A DNA stretch of 64,000 nt. Origin: Corynebacterium auris. Its GTDB lineage: Bacteria; Actinomycetota; Actinomycetes; Mycobacteriales; Mycobacteriaceae. Every line of letters begins with the position of its first letter. Within the stretch, counting starts at the first letter, position 1. This document shows positions 35,189 through 43,251 of this stretch, in pieces. Location: the NCBI RefSeq assembly GCF_030408575.1, contig NZ_CP047047.1, forward strand, positions 868,001-932,000. The letters are read 5' to 3'. Made by a program: the position numbers and the translations under genes. The notes under the pieces were generated by a model that was given only the letters and a program-made list of their open reading frames with translations, was not told the DNA's origin and ran no database searches.

Positions 35189-36766
35189 ATGGACTCAGCC
35201 TCACGCCCGGTCGCCCGCACGGCGGCAGGGGAGGTCCGCGGAATCATCGACCCGAACACAGGTGTGCGCACCTGGCGCGGGATCCCCTACGGCGCCGACA
35301 CTGCGGGGGAACACCGCTTTCGTGCGCCGCGCCCGCCAGAGCCATGGGACGGAGTGCGCGAGGCAAGCGAGTACGCGGAGCCGGCTCTGCAGGGCGCTTT
35401 TAGCTGGAAAGACCCGGTGATCGGGACCGAGGATTGCCTCACCCTTGATATTGTGCGCCCCGACACTGACGACGTGCTTCCGGTTGTCGTTTTCTTCCAC
35501 GGCGGTACCTTCGTCACCGGCGCGAGCCACGAGCGGGTACTGCAGGGCCACAACCTGGCGGTGTCCACGGATATTGTCTACGTGTCGGTGAACTTCCGGC
35601 TCGGAGTGCTCGGCTACCTGGATTTTCATTCGCTCGGCGGCGACTGCGTGGCCAACCCTGGGATGCTTGACCAGATCTTGTCGCTGCGGTGGGTGAAGGA
35701 CAACATAGCCTCCTTCGGAGGGGATCCCGGCAGCGTGACCATCATGGGGGAGTCCGCGGGCGGCGCCGCGGTCGTGCACCTGATGGCCGCCCCGTCCGCA
35801 CGGGGCCTGTTTCACCGCTGCATCGCTCAGTCGGCGCCGTGCGCCAGCGTCCACACACGCCTTCAGGCAGCGATGTGGGTGCGCACGCTTCTCGATGACA
35901 TGGATATGCCCCGCACCACCACCTTGGCCGACCTCAGACGCGAGGACGCCCGAGACCTCGTGCGGGTGGGGCAGTCGATGCTCTTCAACAGCCGCGAGGT
36001 CTCGCAGTTCAACACCTCTTTCATGCCCACGGTGGACGGCACGACCCTGCCGACCCACCCGCTCGACGCCTTCGAGGAGGGTGAGCAGGCGCCGGTGCCC
36101 TTCATCATCGGCACGAATGCCGACGAGGCGAGCTTCGCCAAAGCCCTCTACCAGACCACGAAGTCCCGCACGCGCGCCGCGCGGCGGGCGCTGGAGGTGT
36201 TTGACAAGGACAACGCGGACGTGGTGCTCAGCGCTTACGGCCACGCGGAGGAGCGTTCGGACTTCGCTGAGCTCATCGCGGACGCGGTGTTCTGGGCGCC
36301 CTCGGTGACCCTGGCCACGGCACACCGGCGCGCCGCCCCGACGTGGATGTACCGTTTCGACTACGCCTCGGCAACCAAGCGGCGGCTGGGACTGGGGGCG
36401 ATGCATACCTCGGACCTTGAGGCGGTGTTTGGGGCCCCGCTGACTACGCGTGCTTCCCAGATCGATCGATTTAGTTCGCAGGAAGGCCTCGGCGAGATCA
36501 GCCGCGTCATGCAGCACCACTGGGGATCTTTCTTCCACGGCGGAGCGCCGGGCGAGGAGTGGCCAGTCTACGGCTTCCGCAGTGACGATAAACCAGGCCG
36601 GGCAACCGCGGTGTTTCGCGAAAAGTTCTGGGTGGAATTCGACCCGAAAGCGGCCAAACGTCGGGCCTGGGAGCAGTTCAACATGCGCGAGTGGGGCAAC
36701 AACCGCCAGGACCTCGTGGAGTCCCTGGCCACCTTCGCCGACGAGGAAAGCTCCGGGGAGCAGTAG
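35189..36766 (+). CDS. Type-B carboxylesterase / lipase
   Basis: A 525-residue alpha/beta hydrolase of the carboxylesterase type B family. The nucleophile elbow is GESAGG near residue 191, after VVVFFHGGTFVTG, which forms the oxyanion hole. The acidic residue is probably Glu in TNADEAS and the base is a His in VMQHHWGSFFHGG. It has no signal peptide, so it is cytoplasmic. Family members cleave esters of drugs, carbamates or short acyl chains; the natural substrate is unknown. The N-terminus VRGIIDPNTGVRTWRGIPYG is the usual family start, which supports ATG 35189. Confidence 0.93.
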   Translation: MDSASRPVARTAAGEVRGIIDPNTGVRTWRGIPYGADTAGEHRFRAPRPPEPWDGVREASEYAEPALQGAFSWKDPVIGTEDCLTLDIVRPDTDDVLPVVVFFHGGTFVTGASHERVLQGHNLAVSTDIVYVSVNFRLGVLGYLDFHSLGGDCVANPGMLDQILSLRWVKDNIASFGGDPGSVTIMGESAGGAAVVHLMAAPSARGLFHRCIAQSAPCASVHTRLQAAMWVRTLLDDMDMPRTTTLADLRREDARDLVRVGQSMLFNSREVSQFNTSFMPTVDGTTLPTHPLDAFEEGEQAPVPFIIGTNADEASFAKALYQTTKSRTRAARRALEVFDKDNADVVLSAYGHAEERSDFAELIADAVFWAPSVTLATAHRRAAPTWMYRFDYASATKRRLGLGAMHTSDLEAVFGAPLTTRASQIDRFSSQEGLGEISRVMQHHWGSFFHGGAPGEEWPVYGFRSDDKPGRATAVFREKFWVEFDPKAAKRRAWEQFNMREWGNNRQDLVESLATFADEESSGEQ

Positions 36767-36796
36767 AGCCGGCGGGCAAAGCAGCTGCTTCGTGGC

Positions 36797-36822
36797 TAGG
36801 CTGGTGCGGGTCGAACTTCGAC
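36797..36822 (+). promoter_or_regulatory. -10 element with palindrome at the start point of the 36887 gene
   Basis: TAGGCT (36797-36802) would start transcription near 36809. A perfect palindrome GTCGAACTTCGAC occupies 36810-36822, where a repressor would block initiation. AAGGA (36870-36874) precedes the ATG at a rather long distance. Confidence 0.4.
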
Positions 36823-36886
36823 GGTTGGCCTGCCCCCGCAGCGGGGTGGACTTGCCCACCACCATTTGGAAGGACTTTGGTGCGCC

Positions 36887-37795
36887 ATGAGCTTTTTCGA
36901 GGACATCGCCGCCGCCCTTGACCGCGAGGGCATCGAATCGCGAGTGCACGACGAGACCATGTTCGTCCCGATCACGGCGGACGTGGAGATCCAGTTTGTC
37001 GAGATCGACCCGCACCTGCCGGCCGCGAACGTGTACATCGCGGCGGCGGACGTGGACGAGGACGACGAGGAGTTCGAAGCGGTCCTCGTCGCGGTGGTGT
37101 TCTCGACGGAAGCCGCCGTTGCCACCGTTGCCGAGCACGTTGCCACAGACGAGGTGGTCACGGTCCTGCGAGACCTGCTCGAAGGAACCGATGAAAGGAT
37201 CGCGGACCTCGAGTTCTTCCAAGACGGCGTCAACAGCCAGCTCGTCCGCGCGGAGGTGGGAGAAAACGCTGAGCTGCAGGTTTTGGTGGAGGTCGTCGAC
37301 GGTGAGCCGTGCGCCGCAGTGTCGTTTGTGGCACTGTCGGACAACTATGACGAGCTCATGGACGACGCCATCGGCGAGCTCTGGGAATCCGACGGCGAGG
37401 CAGAGCTCACGGACGAGGATCGTGCCCGCCTTTTTGAGACGATCCACGACGAGGCCATTTCCGAGGCGGAGGTGCTGAACCTGGGCACGTTCGCGGATTT
37501 TGACAGGCTTTTCGACGTCCTCTCGCTCGCCGCGGACCAGGCGGAGGACTGGGAGTCGCAGCTGCTGCCCGTGGAGGACGACTTCGACGAGCCGGACGTG
37601 TACGACATCTTCGGCGAAGACGACGGCCCGGGCCTGGAAGAAGACCTTCCCGAGGAAGTTGACGAAGAAGACGGCGAGGACGGGGAAGACGGGGAGGACG
37701 GGGAAGACGGGGAGGAAGATGCCGCCTCGGCGAGCCGTGACACGGAGACCGAGATCGACCCGGCGCGCGAACCCTCCGATATCGACGAGGTGTAG
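36887..37795 (+). CDS. Acidic protein with two YbjN-like halves and an EDG repeat tail
   Basis: A 302-residue, very acidic cytoplasmic protein. Residues 1-90 and 100-200 look like two related alpha/beta units (FFEDIAAALDREGIESRVHDE and the VGENAELQVLVEVVDGE stretch), reminiscent of YbjN-type sensory folds; this is a weak impression. The last 70 residues are almost only Asp, Glu and Gly and hold five EDG units. There is no catalytic motif. The ATG is chosen because the conserved-looking MSFFEDIAAAL begins there. It converges with the next minus-strand gene with seven bases between stops. Confidence 0.75.
   Translation: MSFFEDIAAALDREGIESRVHDETMFVPITADVEIQFVEIDPHLPAANVYIAAADVDEDDEEFEAVLVAVVFSTEAAVATVAEHVATDEVVTVLRDLLEGTDERIADLEFFQDGVNSQLVRAEVGENAELQVLVEVVDGEPCAAVSFVALSDNYDELMDDAIGELWESDGEAELTDEDRARLFETIHDEAISEAEVLNLGTFADFDRLFDVLSLAADQAEDWESQLLPVEDDFDEPDVYDIFGEDDGPGLEEDLPEEVDEEDGEDGEDGEDGEDGEEDAASASRDTETEIDPAREPSDIDEV
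37667..37711 (+). repeat. Five 9-bp units coding Glu-Asp-Gly
   Basis: The units GA(A/G)GACGG(C/G) run five times in frame, with an 18-base pattern GAGGACGGGGAAGACGGG seen twice. Copy number probably varies between strains by slippage. Confidence 0.85.
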
Positions 37796-37802
37796 GTGCA
37801 TC

Positions 37803-38255
37803 TCAGGCCGCCTGCAGGCCCTCGAACATGGAGGCGGGGGAGCGCACGGGGGTGTAGGCGGCGTCTGTGAGCCAGACGTAGCTCGTGGCGCGGGGCCCTG
37901 GTATTTCGTGCACGGCCCCGATGTGCTCGGCGGGGATGAGCGCGCGAACCCAGGCTTCCGTGGTGCGTGGTTCGGCGCGTAGCCCGGAGCTGTCCGTCAG
38001 GCGCAGCTCGATGATGTAGGCGGGCGTGTGGGTTTCGCCGTAGCCCCGAACGCGGGCCCGGGCGCGGGGGCCGACTCGGCGGCGGGTGACGGCGACGGTG
38101 AGCTCCGCGCCGTCGACCCGGGGAAGCGTCTTGAGGGGAGGGCGCCACGAGGCACCCGGGCGCGCGAGCGAGCGCGGGTGCCGGATGATGCTGCGCAGGG
38201 CGCTGAGGATCTCCGGGTGGCGGATGGTAATGGTGCGGGCAAGGTTGTGTGTCAT
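37803..38255 (-). CDS. Small basic protein behind LexA-type boxes
   Basis: A 150-residue protein with an Arg-rich first half (ILSALRSIIRHPRSLARPG) and a second half that reads like a beta-rich fold (YIIELRLTDSSGLRAEPRTTEAWVR and ATSYVWLTDAAYTPV). No cysteine, signal peptide or membrane helix is seen. I do not recognise it. The ATG at 38255 has TAGTGT seven bases upstream, and two LexA-type boxes overlap the expected -35 region. If that control is real, the protein belongs to the DNA-damage response. Longer frames upstream read through the divergent permease gene and are rejected. Confidence 0.72.
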   Translation of the reverse strand: MTHNLARTITIRHPEILSALRSIIRHPRSLARPGASWRPPLKTLPRVDGAELTVAVTRRRVGPRARARVRGYGETHTPAYIIELRLTDSSGLRAEPRTTEAWVRALIPAEHIGAVHEIPGPRATSYVWLTDAAYTPVRSPASMFEGLQAA

Positions 38256-38268
38256 GCGTGTGACACTA
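38256..38268 (-). promoter_or_regulatory. Leaderless -10 of the 37803-38255 gene
   Basis: On the minus strand TAGTGT (38268-38263) is followed by seven bases and the ATG. The predicted -35 falls at about 38286-38291, inside the first LexA-type box. Confidence 0.55.
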
Positions 38269-38278
38269 GGGCGTGTGT

Positions 38279-38315
38279 TCGACACACCGTTCGAACGCGT
38301 CGAACACATGTTCCA
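38279..38315. promoter_or_regulatory. Two tandem LexA (SOS) boxes
   Basis: TCGACACACCGTTCGA (38279-38294) matches 14 of 16 positions of the mycobacterial consensus TCGAAC-N4-GTTCGA, counting N as matching. TCGAACACATGTTCCA (38300-38315) matches 15 of 16. The boxes start 21 bases apart, two helical turns, so two dimers would bind the same face. They lie between the divergent small gene and the MFS permease. Confidence 0.68.
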
Positions 38316-38366
38316 ATAGGGCCGCCGGAGTACCTTCGCTGGCCCGAGGGATAGGGTGGAAGCGTC

Positions 38367-39572
38367 ATGGGCACTGAGCATTCTTCGGCCGCCACGCGGC
38401 CCCGCATTCCCACTGCGATTCATGTACTGGCGGCTGCGGCATTCGTCATCGCGCTCGGCTACGGTTTCATCGCCCCGATCCTCCCGCAGTTCAGCCAGAG
38501 CTTCGGGGTATCGATGGCGGCCGCAGGGGCCGTGGTCTCGGTTTTTGCCGCCGCGCGCGTGATCGGAGCGCCCGGCGCCGGACTGCTGGTGGACAGGTTC
38601 GGTTCGCGTCCCGTCTATCTGACCGGGTTGCTCATCGTCGCTGTGTCGACCTTCATGGTCGCCTTCGCCCAGGCGTATTGGCACATCTTCGCGCTGCGCT
38701 TCATCGCGGGGTTCGGCTCGACTATGTTCACGTTGTCCGCCCAGGCACTCATCGTGCGCGTGACGCACCCGAGCATCCGGGGACGCGCCAACGCGCTGTA
38801 TGCCTCGGCCTTCCTGCTGGGAAGCATCTTTGGCCCGGTCATCGGCGCCGCGCTGTCCTTTTTGGGGTTCCGGCCGCCCTTCGCCATTTACGGTGTCCTC
38901 ATCGCGCTGGCCGTCGTGGTCGTCTGGGCAGGCACGGCGCGCTCGAGCCGGAGGGCGGTCCTGCCGCCGAAGCTGCCGGCGATGCCACTGCGGGAGGCGC
39001 TGGCCTCACCGACGTACCAGAGCGCACTGACGTCGGGCTTTACCAACGGGTGGGCGAACATGGGGGTCAGGGTCGCGGTTCTGCCGCTGTTCGCCGCCAG
39101 CGTGTTTGCCCACGGCGAGGCCGCGGCGGGCCTGGCTCTCACAGCGTTCGCCGTGGGAACGGCCGTCACACTGCAGTTTTCCGGCGCCCTGGCGGACGCA
39201 GTCGGGCGCAAGCCGCTGATCCTCGCGGGCCTGGCGGCCATCGCGGTGTTCACCGGGCTGATGGGCTTTGCTACGACGTTTTGGTCCCTCATTATCGTCT
39301 CCGTGCTCGCCGGCATCGGCGGCGGGCTGATGAACCCGGCGCAGCAGGCAACTTTGGCGGACATCATCGGCAACGACCGCTCAGCGGGCAAGGTGTTGTC
39401 CACGTTCCAGATGACGCAGGATGCGGGCGCGATCGTCGCCCCAATCGCGGCCGGTATGCTCGCGGAAAAGTTCGGTTTCGCTGCAGCGTTCGCCTCCTGC
39501 GGCGTGATCGCTCTCGTGTCGCTGCTCACGTGGGCTGTGCACGGAAAAGAGACAGGCACACGCCACGATTAA
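38367..39572 (+). CDS. Major facilitator superfamily permease, drug-efflux type
   Basis: A 401-residue transporter with twelve predicted membrane helices and no large loop. The A-motif loop between helices 2 and 3 is GAPGAGLLVDRFGSRPVYLTG, with the conserved Asp-Arg-x-Gly-Ser/Arg pattern. The second half repeats it as GALADAVGRKPLILAG. The fold is that of proton-driven drug efflux proteins. TAGGGT nine bases before the start could serve as -10. The tandem LexA boxes lie about 50-90 bases upstream, so damage control is possible. The nucleoside hydrolase follows after 17 bases, probably in the same transcript. Confidence 0.88.
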   Translation: MGTEHSSAATRPRIPTAIHVLAAAAFVIALGYGFIAPILPQFSQSFGVSMAAAGAVVSVFAAARVIGAPGAGLLVDRFGSRPVYLTGLLIVAVSTFMVAFAQAYWHIFALRFIAGFGSTMFTLSAQALIVRVTHPSIRGRANALYASAFLLGSIFGPVIGAALSFLGFRPPFAIYGVLIALAVVVVWAGTARSSRRAVLPPKLPAMPLREALASPTYQSALTSGFTNGWANMGVRVAVLPLFAASVFAHGEAAAGLALTAFAVGTAVTLQFSGALADAVGRKPLILAGLAAIAVFTGLMGFATTFWSLIIVSVLAGIGGGLMNPAQQATLADIIGNDRSAGKVLSTFQMTQDAGAIVAPIAAGMLAEKFGFAAAFASCGVIALVSLLTWAVHGKETGTRHD

Positions 39573-39589
39573 CGCATGAAGGAGTAAGA

Positions 39590-40579
39590 ATGCGCGTCCT
39601 CTTCGACTGCGACCCGGGCATCGACGACACCCTGGCGCTGATCTATCTCACCGCGGCCCACCACGAGGGCCGGATCGAGCTGGAGGCGGTGACCACCACC
39701 TCCGGCAACGTCGAGGCCACGCAGTGTGCGGTCAACGCAGCCTGGGTTCTCGGCCTGTGCGGCTTGCGCACCATCCCCGTCGCCGCCGGGGAACCGCAGC
39801 CTATCGCCTGCGAGCTGACCACCACCCCGGAGACGCACGGGGAGACGGGTCTGGGATACGCCCGCGCCCCCGAGCGCTACGTGGAGAGCGATTGGGATGC
39901 CCTCTGGGTCGACGCGATCGAGCGGGGGACGGACGACCTGCACCTCATCGTCACCGGTCCGCTGACGAACCTCGCCGCGTTTCGACGCCTTCACCCGCGG
40001 CATTTTTCGGAGCTCACCCACATCACCGTCATGGGTGGGGCGTTCAACTACCCGGGCAACACCACCCCGACGGCGGAGTGGAACATCTGGGTCGACCCGC
40101 ACGCCGCCAAGGAGGTATTCGCGTCCGCCGCGCTGCCGACCACGGTGTGTTCGCTGGGAGTGACGGAGAAGATGCTGCTGGAACCCGGAGCGCTTGAGGA
40201 GGTCGTCGAGAAGCTTGGCCCTGCCCCCATCGCTGCGCAGCTGCCGGACATCGTGCGCTTCTACTTCGAGTTCCACGAGGAGGTCGGCGAGGGCTACCGC
40301 GCGCAGATCCACGACCTGCTCGCCTGCGAGGTCGCCCTTGGCACGGTGCCTTACGACGCCACCCTGACCGCCATCGACGTTGAAGCTGATTCCGAACTCA
40401 TGCGTGGAACCACGGTTGCCGACCTGCGCGACGTCTGGGAGCGCGAGCCGAATGCCGAGGTAGTGACGCGTGTCGACGTCGACAAGGCCTGGGCCGAGTT
40501 CGATCGGGCGTGCGGGGTACACGCGCGCTTTTTCGGGGGCGGCCTCGACAGCGTCCGCCACGCGCGTGCCGAGGACTAG
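39590..40579 (+). CDS. Inosine-uridine-preferring nucleoside hydrolase
   Basis: A 329-residue hydrolase that splits ribonucleosides into base and ribose. The calcium-binding start LFDCDPGIDDTLAL, the GPLTNLA loop, the ITVMGGAF strand and EWNIWVDPHAA are all intact. There is no signal peptide. AAGGAG lies six bases before ATG 39590. A much longer in-frame extension upstream lies inside the permease gene in another phase and is not coding. The ECF transporter follows 84 bases downstream, which hints at salvage of a nucleoside-like or vitamin-like compound. Confidence 0.93.
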   Translation: MRVLFDCDPGIDDTLALIYLTAAHHEGRIELEAVTTTSGNVEATQCAVNAAWVLGLCGLRTIPVAAGEPQPIACELTTTPETHGETGLGYARAPERYVESDWDALWVDAIERGTDDLHLIVTGPLTNLAAFRRLHPRHFSELTHITVMGGAFNYPGNTTPTAEWNIWVDPHAAKEVFASAALPTTVCSLGVTEKMLLEPGALEEVVEKLGPAPIAAQLPDIVRFYFEFHEEVGEGYRAQIHDLLACEVALGTVPYDATLTAIDVEADSELMRGTTVADLRDVWEREPNAEVVTRVDVDKAWAEFDRACGVHARFFGGGLDSVRHARAED

Positions 40580-40590
40580 CCCCCGCCTGC

Positions 40591-40655
40591 TAGGCTGTCT
40601 GGCGTTCCTGCCCGCCGAGGTGACATAGGTGGGCCCTCGTCGACCTGCCCGCAGG
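40591..40655 (+). promoter_or_regulatory. Promoter and structured leader of the ECF transporter operon
   Basis: TAGGCT (40591-40596) would start a leader of about 60 bases. The leader holds CCTGCCCGC twice (40607-40615 and 40644-40652). The first copy can pair with GCAGG (40651-40655), the front of the ribosome site. I find no TPP, B12 or FMN riboswitch signature. Confidence 0.35.
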
Positions 40656-40663
40656 AGTTTTTC

Positions 40664-41446
40664 ATGTCGCATGTCACCCACGCCGGGGACCGGTGGACGC
40701 CCGCCCGCAAAGCCCTCGTTGGCGTCGGCGCCGCGATTATTTTCGCAACCTGGCTCTACATCGTCCTGGTCCGCCCGACCGACTGGGAGAGCGTGACCTC
40801 CTCCCGCGAAGGCCTGATCACCCTGGCGGGTTACGGGGTCGGCACCGTTCTGCTGCTCGCCGCGACGCTGCCGATCCTACCGGCGCGCACGATCGGGCTG
40901 ATCCCGATCGCGATGATCATTAACTCCGTCATCGGCCAGATCGTCGGTTCGATCGGTGTGCCCCTTTACCTCGACACCATCGGCACCGTGCTCGTCGCTG
41001 CGCTGGCCGGGCCGGTCGCCGGGATGGCCACCGGCGCGCTCAACAACGTGGTGTGGGGCCTGCTCACGCCCGCCGCGCTGCCGTTCGCCGCCGGCGCCGC
41101 CCTGGTGGGCTTCCTCGCCGGCGTGTTCATCCACGCGCTGCGCGCCTTCCGCAACGTCGGCTTCGTCGTGCTCTACGGCGCGCTCCTCGGCCTCATAGGC
41201 GGTGTTGTCGCCGCCCCCGTCGCCGCCTTTGTCTACGGCGGAACCGCGGGCCTGGGCACCGGAGCCGTGGTGACGCTCTTCCGCGAGATGGGGGCGTCCC
41301 TTCTGGAATCCGTGACGTTCCAGTCCTTCATCTCCGACCCGCTGGACAAGATCCTGGTCATGCTCATCGTCTTCGGAGCGATGAAGGCGATGCCGAAGCG
41401 GATGGTGCGCTCCTTCGCCCCGTTGGAGGAAAGCGCCACGCCGTGA
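40664..41446 (+). CDS. ECF transporter substrate-binding (S) component
   Basis: A 260-residue membrane protein with six to seven helices. It carries the S-component pattern of a short N-terminal helix, then GVPLYLDTIGTVLVAALAG and GMATGALNNVVWGL. ECF importers take up vitamins and their precursors at very low concentration. GCAGGAG lies six bases before the ATG. The stop overlaps the T-component start (GTGA). The substrate is unknown; the upstream nucleoside hydrolase would fit a nucleoside, a pyrimidine precursor or a ribosylated vitamin. Confidence 0.85.
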   Translation: MSHVTHAGDRWTPARKALVGVGAAIIFATWLYIVLVRPTDWESVTSSREGLITLAGYGVGTVLLLAATLPILPARTIGLIPIAMIINSVIGQIVGSIGVPLYLDTIGTVLVAALAGPVAGMATGALNNVVWGLLTPAALPFAAGAALVGFLAGVFIHALRAFRNVGFVVLYGALLGLIGGVVAAPVAAFVYGGTAGLGTGAVVTLFREMGASLLESVTFQSFISDPLDKILVMLIVFGAMKAMPKRMVRSFAPLEESATP

Positions 41447-42120
41447 ACCCGCTGACGGCTCTGTCGCTGGCGGCCTCGGGCTGGATCCTGGTGCTGGGGG
41501 TCAATCTCCCCGCGTTTTCCGCCGCAGTGGTCGCGGTGGCGCTCGTGGCGGGCACGATCCGGGCCAGGGGCCTCTCCGTTGTGGCCGCCGTGGCGGCCCT
41601 GAGCCTGCCCGCGGCGGCGTCGATGGCCCTCATCCACGCCCCCTTCGGCGCCGAGCCCATCGCCCCGCTCATCACCGCCGACGGTCTCGCCGTGGCGGGG
41701 AGTCTGAGCCTCCGCTTCGCCGCGCTGATGTCGTGTTTCATCGGCGCGATGACGTTCGTGAGCATCCCCGACCTGGTCAAGGCGCTACAGGTCGCGCCCG
41801 GCGGGAACCGTTTGGCCTACATCGCGGGCTCGGCATTGCAGCTCCTGCCGCAGGGGGCGCGCACGGCGGGGGTTGTGCGCGAGGCAAATAGGTTGCGCGG
41901 CAGGCGCATCGGTGTGCGCACGGTTGTGCCGCACATGGTTCTCCCCGTGCTCGCCGAGCTGCTGACCGGGGGAGCGAACCGGGGGTTCGCGCTGGAAACC
42001 GCCGGGTACGACCTGCCCGGCGCGCGCACGGTGCTGCGCCCGGCCCCCGACTCAATGCTTCAACGGGTCGTGCGCTGGCTCGCACCCCTCGGCGCGGTGG
42101 CGGTGGTCGTGTGGATGTAA
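41443..42120 (+). CDS. ECF transporter transmembrane (T) component
   Basis: A 225-residue CbiQ-type protein. Five hydrophobic segments are followed by the coupling-helix region, with EANRLRGRRIG and ANRGFALETAGYD. These Ala-Arg-Gly type motifs contact the two ATPases. It starts with a GTG overlapping the S-component stop by four bases, and its own stop lies within the first codons of the ATPase gene. The three genes are therefore tightly coupled. Confidence 0.85.
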   Translation: MNPLTALSLAASGWILVLGVNLPAFSAAVVAVALVAGTIRARGLSVVAAVAALSLPAAASMALIHAPFGAEPIAPLITADGLAVAGSLSLRFAALMSCFIGAMTFVSIPDLVKALQVAPGGNRLAYIAGSALQLLPQGARTAGVVREANRLRGRRIGVRTVVPHMVLPVLAELLTGGANRGFALETAGYDLPGARTVLRPAPDSMLQRVVRWLAPLGAVAVVVWM

Positions 42121-43247
42121 GCCTGATTGAGGGGGCGGGCCGCGTGGTTCAGGTTGTCGGGGAGTCCGGCGCGGGCCTGAGCCTTTGTGCTCGCACCCTC
42201 CATGAGCGCCTGCCGGGCGTTGCGGTCATGCGCCAGGACGCGGTGGCGCACGTCAGTTTCTTGCGGGAGACGGTGATCGAGGAAGTCTGCATCGGCCTCG
42301 AGCAGCGGGGAGTAGCGCCCGCCGAGATGCAGCGCCGGGCCGAGCGCATGCTCGCCGTTTCCGACCTGGCCGAGCTCGCGGAGCGCAACCCCGCGACGTT
42401 ATCCGGCGGGCAGACCCGCAGGCTCGCCTTCGCGTGCGTCGCGGTCCTTGAGCCCGAGACCCTCGTCCTCGACGAGCCTTTCGCAGGCCTCGACGCGGAC
42501 TCCACCTCCCGCCTCGCCGCCCACCTGCGCTCTACGCAATCGCGGGTGGTTCTTCTCGGCCACGAGTTCGTCGAGGAGGTCGGGGGCACGCGCCTTTCGC
42601 TTCTCGACGCCACCCTCACCGCCACCACACCCCCTCTCGCGCCCCTTCAGCTGCCGCAGCCGGTGCACGCCGCGGGCGCCCCGCTTGACCTCGGCGAGGT
42701 CGGCGCGCGCCGCGGCGGGGGGAAAAGGCGCTGGTTCAAGCCCCGCCCGCAGCCGGAGTTCGTCCTCGACCCCGTCCGCGTTCCCGCGCGCCCCGGGGCG
42801 GTGGTGTGGCTTCAGGGCGGCAACGGCTCCGGCAAGACTTCGCTTCTGCGCGCGCTCGCCGGCCTCGACGGCGCGCCCGCCCCCCGCGTGCCCGCCTCGT
42901 TGGCGCTGCAGCGCGCCGCGGACCAGGTTGCCGAGGCAACGGTCGGGCAGTTCGTGGGTTCGGAGCAGCTGGCGCGCGAGAGGGGGTTCGACCCGGGGGA
43001 GCACCCGCTCGACCTGTCGGCGCGCAACTTGAGGCTGGCTCAGTTGGCCCAGGTCTTCGCCCAGCACCGCCCGCTCGTGCTCCTCGACGAGCCCGACGTC
43101 GGCCTCGACGCCTCCGGCCGTGCCGCCGCCCACGCGGAGATCGCCGCCGGTCTGCGCCGCGGGGCGGCTGTGGTGCTGACGTGTCACGACGAGAGCTTCG
43201 TCGGGGAAGTGGGGCGCTACGCGGGCGTCGAAAAGCTTGCGCTTTAG
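42111..43247 (+). CDS. ECF transporter ATPase, two cassettes fused, each half-defective
   Basis: A 378-residue protein with two ABC ATPase units. Unit 1 has Walker A GESGAGLS (residues 17-24), with Leu where the ATP-binding Lys should be, a normal LSGGQ (97-101), DEP (121-123) and the switch His 151. Unit 2 has a normal Walker A GGNGSGKT (236-243), but its signature is LSARN (302-306) instead of LSGGQ; DEP (326-328) follows. A linker of about 50 residues rich in Pro and Arg joins them. GTG 42111 overlaps the T-component stop by ten bases. The predicted dimer has one complete ATP site and one dead site; see findings. Confidence 0.87.
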   Translation: MDVSLIEGAGRVVQVVGESGAGLSLCARTLHERLPGVAVMRQDAVAHVSFLRETVIEEVCIGLEQRGVAPAEMQRRAERMLAVSDLAELAERNPATLSGGQTRRLAFACVAVLEPETLVLDEPFAGLDADSTSRLAAHLRSTQSRVVLLGHEFVEEVGGTRLSLLDATLTATTPPLAPLQLPQPVHAAGAPLDLGEVGARRGGGKRRWFKPRPQPEFVLDPVRVPARPGAVVWLQGGNGSGKTSLLRALAGLDGAPAPRVPASLALQRAADQVAEATVGQFVGSEQLARERGFDPGEHPLDLSARNLRLAQLAQVFAQHRPLVLLDEPDVGLDASGRAAAHAEIAAGLRRGAAVVLTCHDESFVGEVGRYAGVEKLAL

Positions 43248-43251
43248 CGTC

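Noticed and set aside
35201..37801. 866-codon minus-strand frame across the esterase and the acidic protein
   Set aside because: It spans two convincing plus-strand genes and the gap between them, with no ribosome site or domain.
38678..39589. N-terminal extension of the nucleoside hydrolase
   Set aside because: It overlaps the MFS gene in another phase, and the calcium-binding motif begins right after ATG 39590, which has AAGGAG.
40597..40663. TPP riboswitch before the ECF genes
   Set aside because: The leader is too short and lacks the CTGAGA and ACCTGATCTGG elements.
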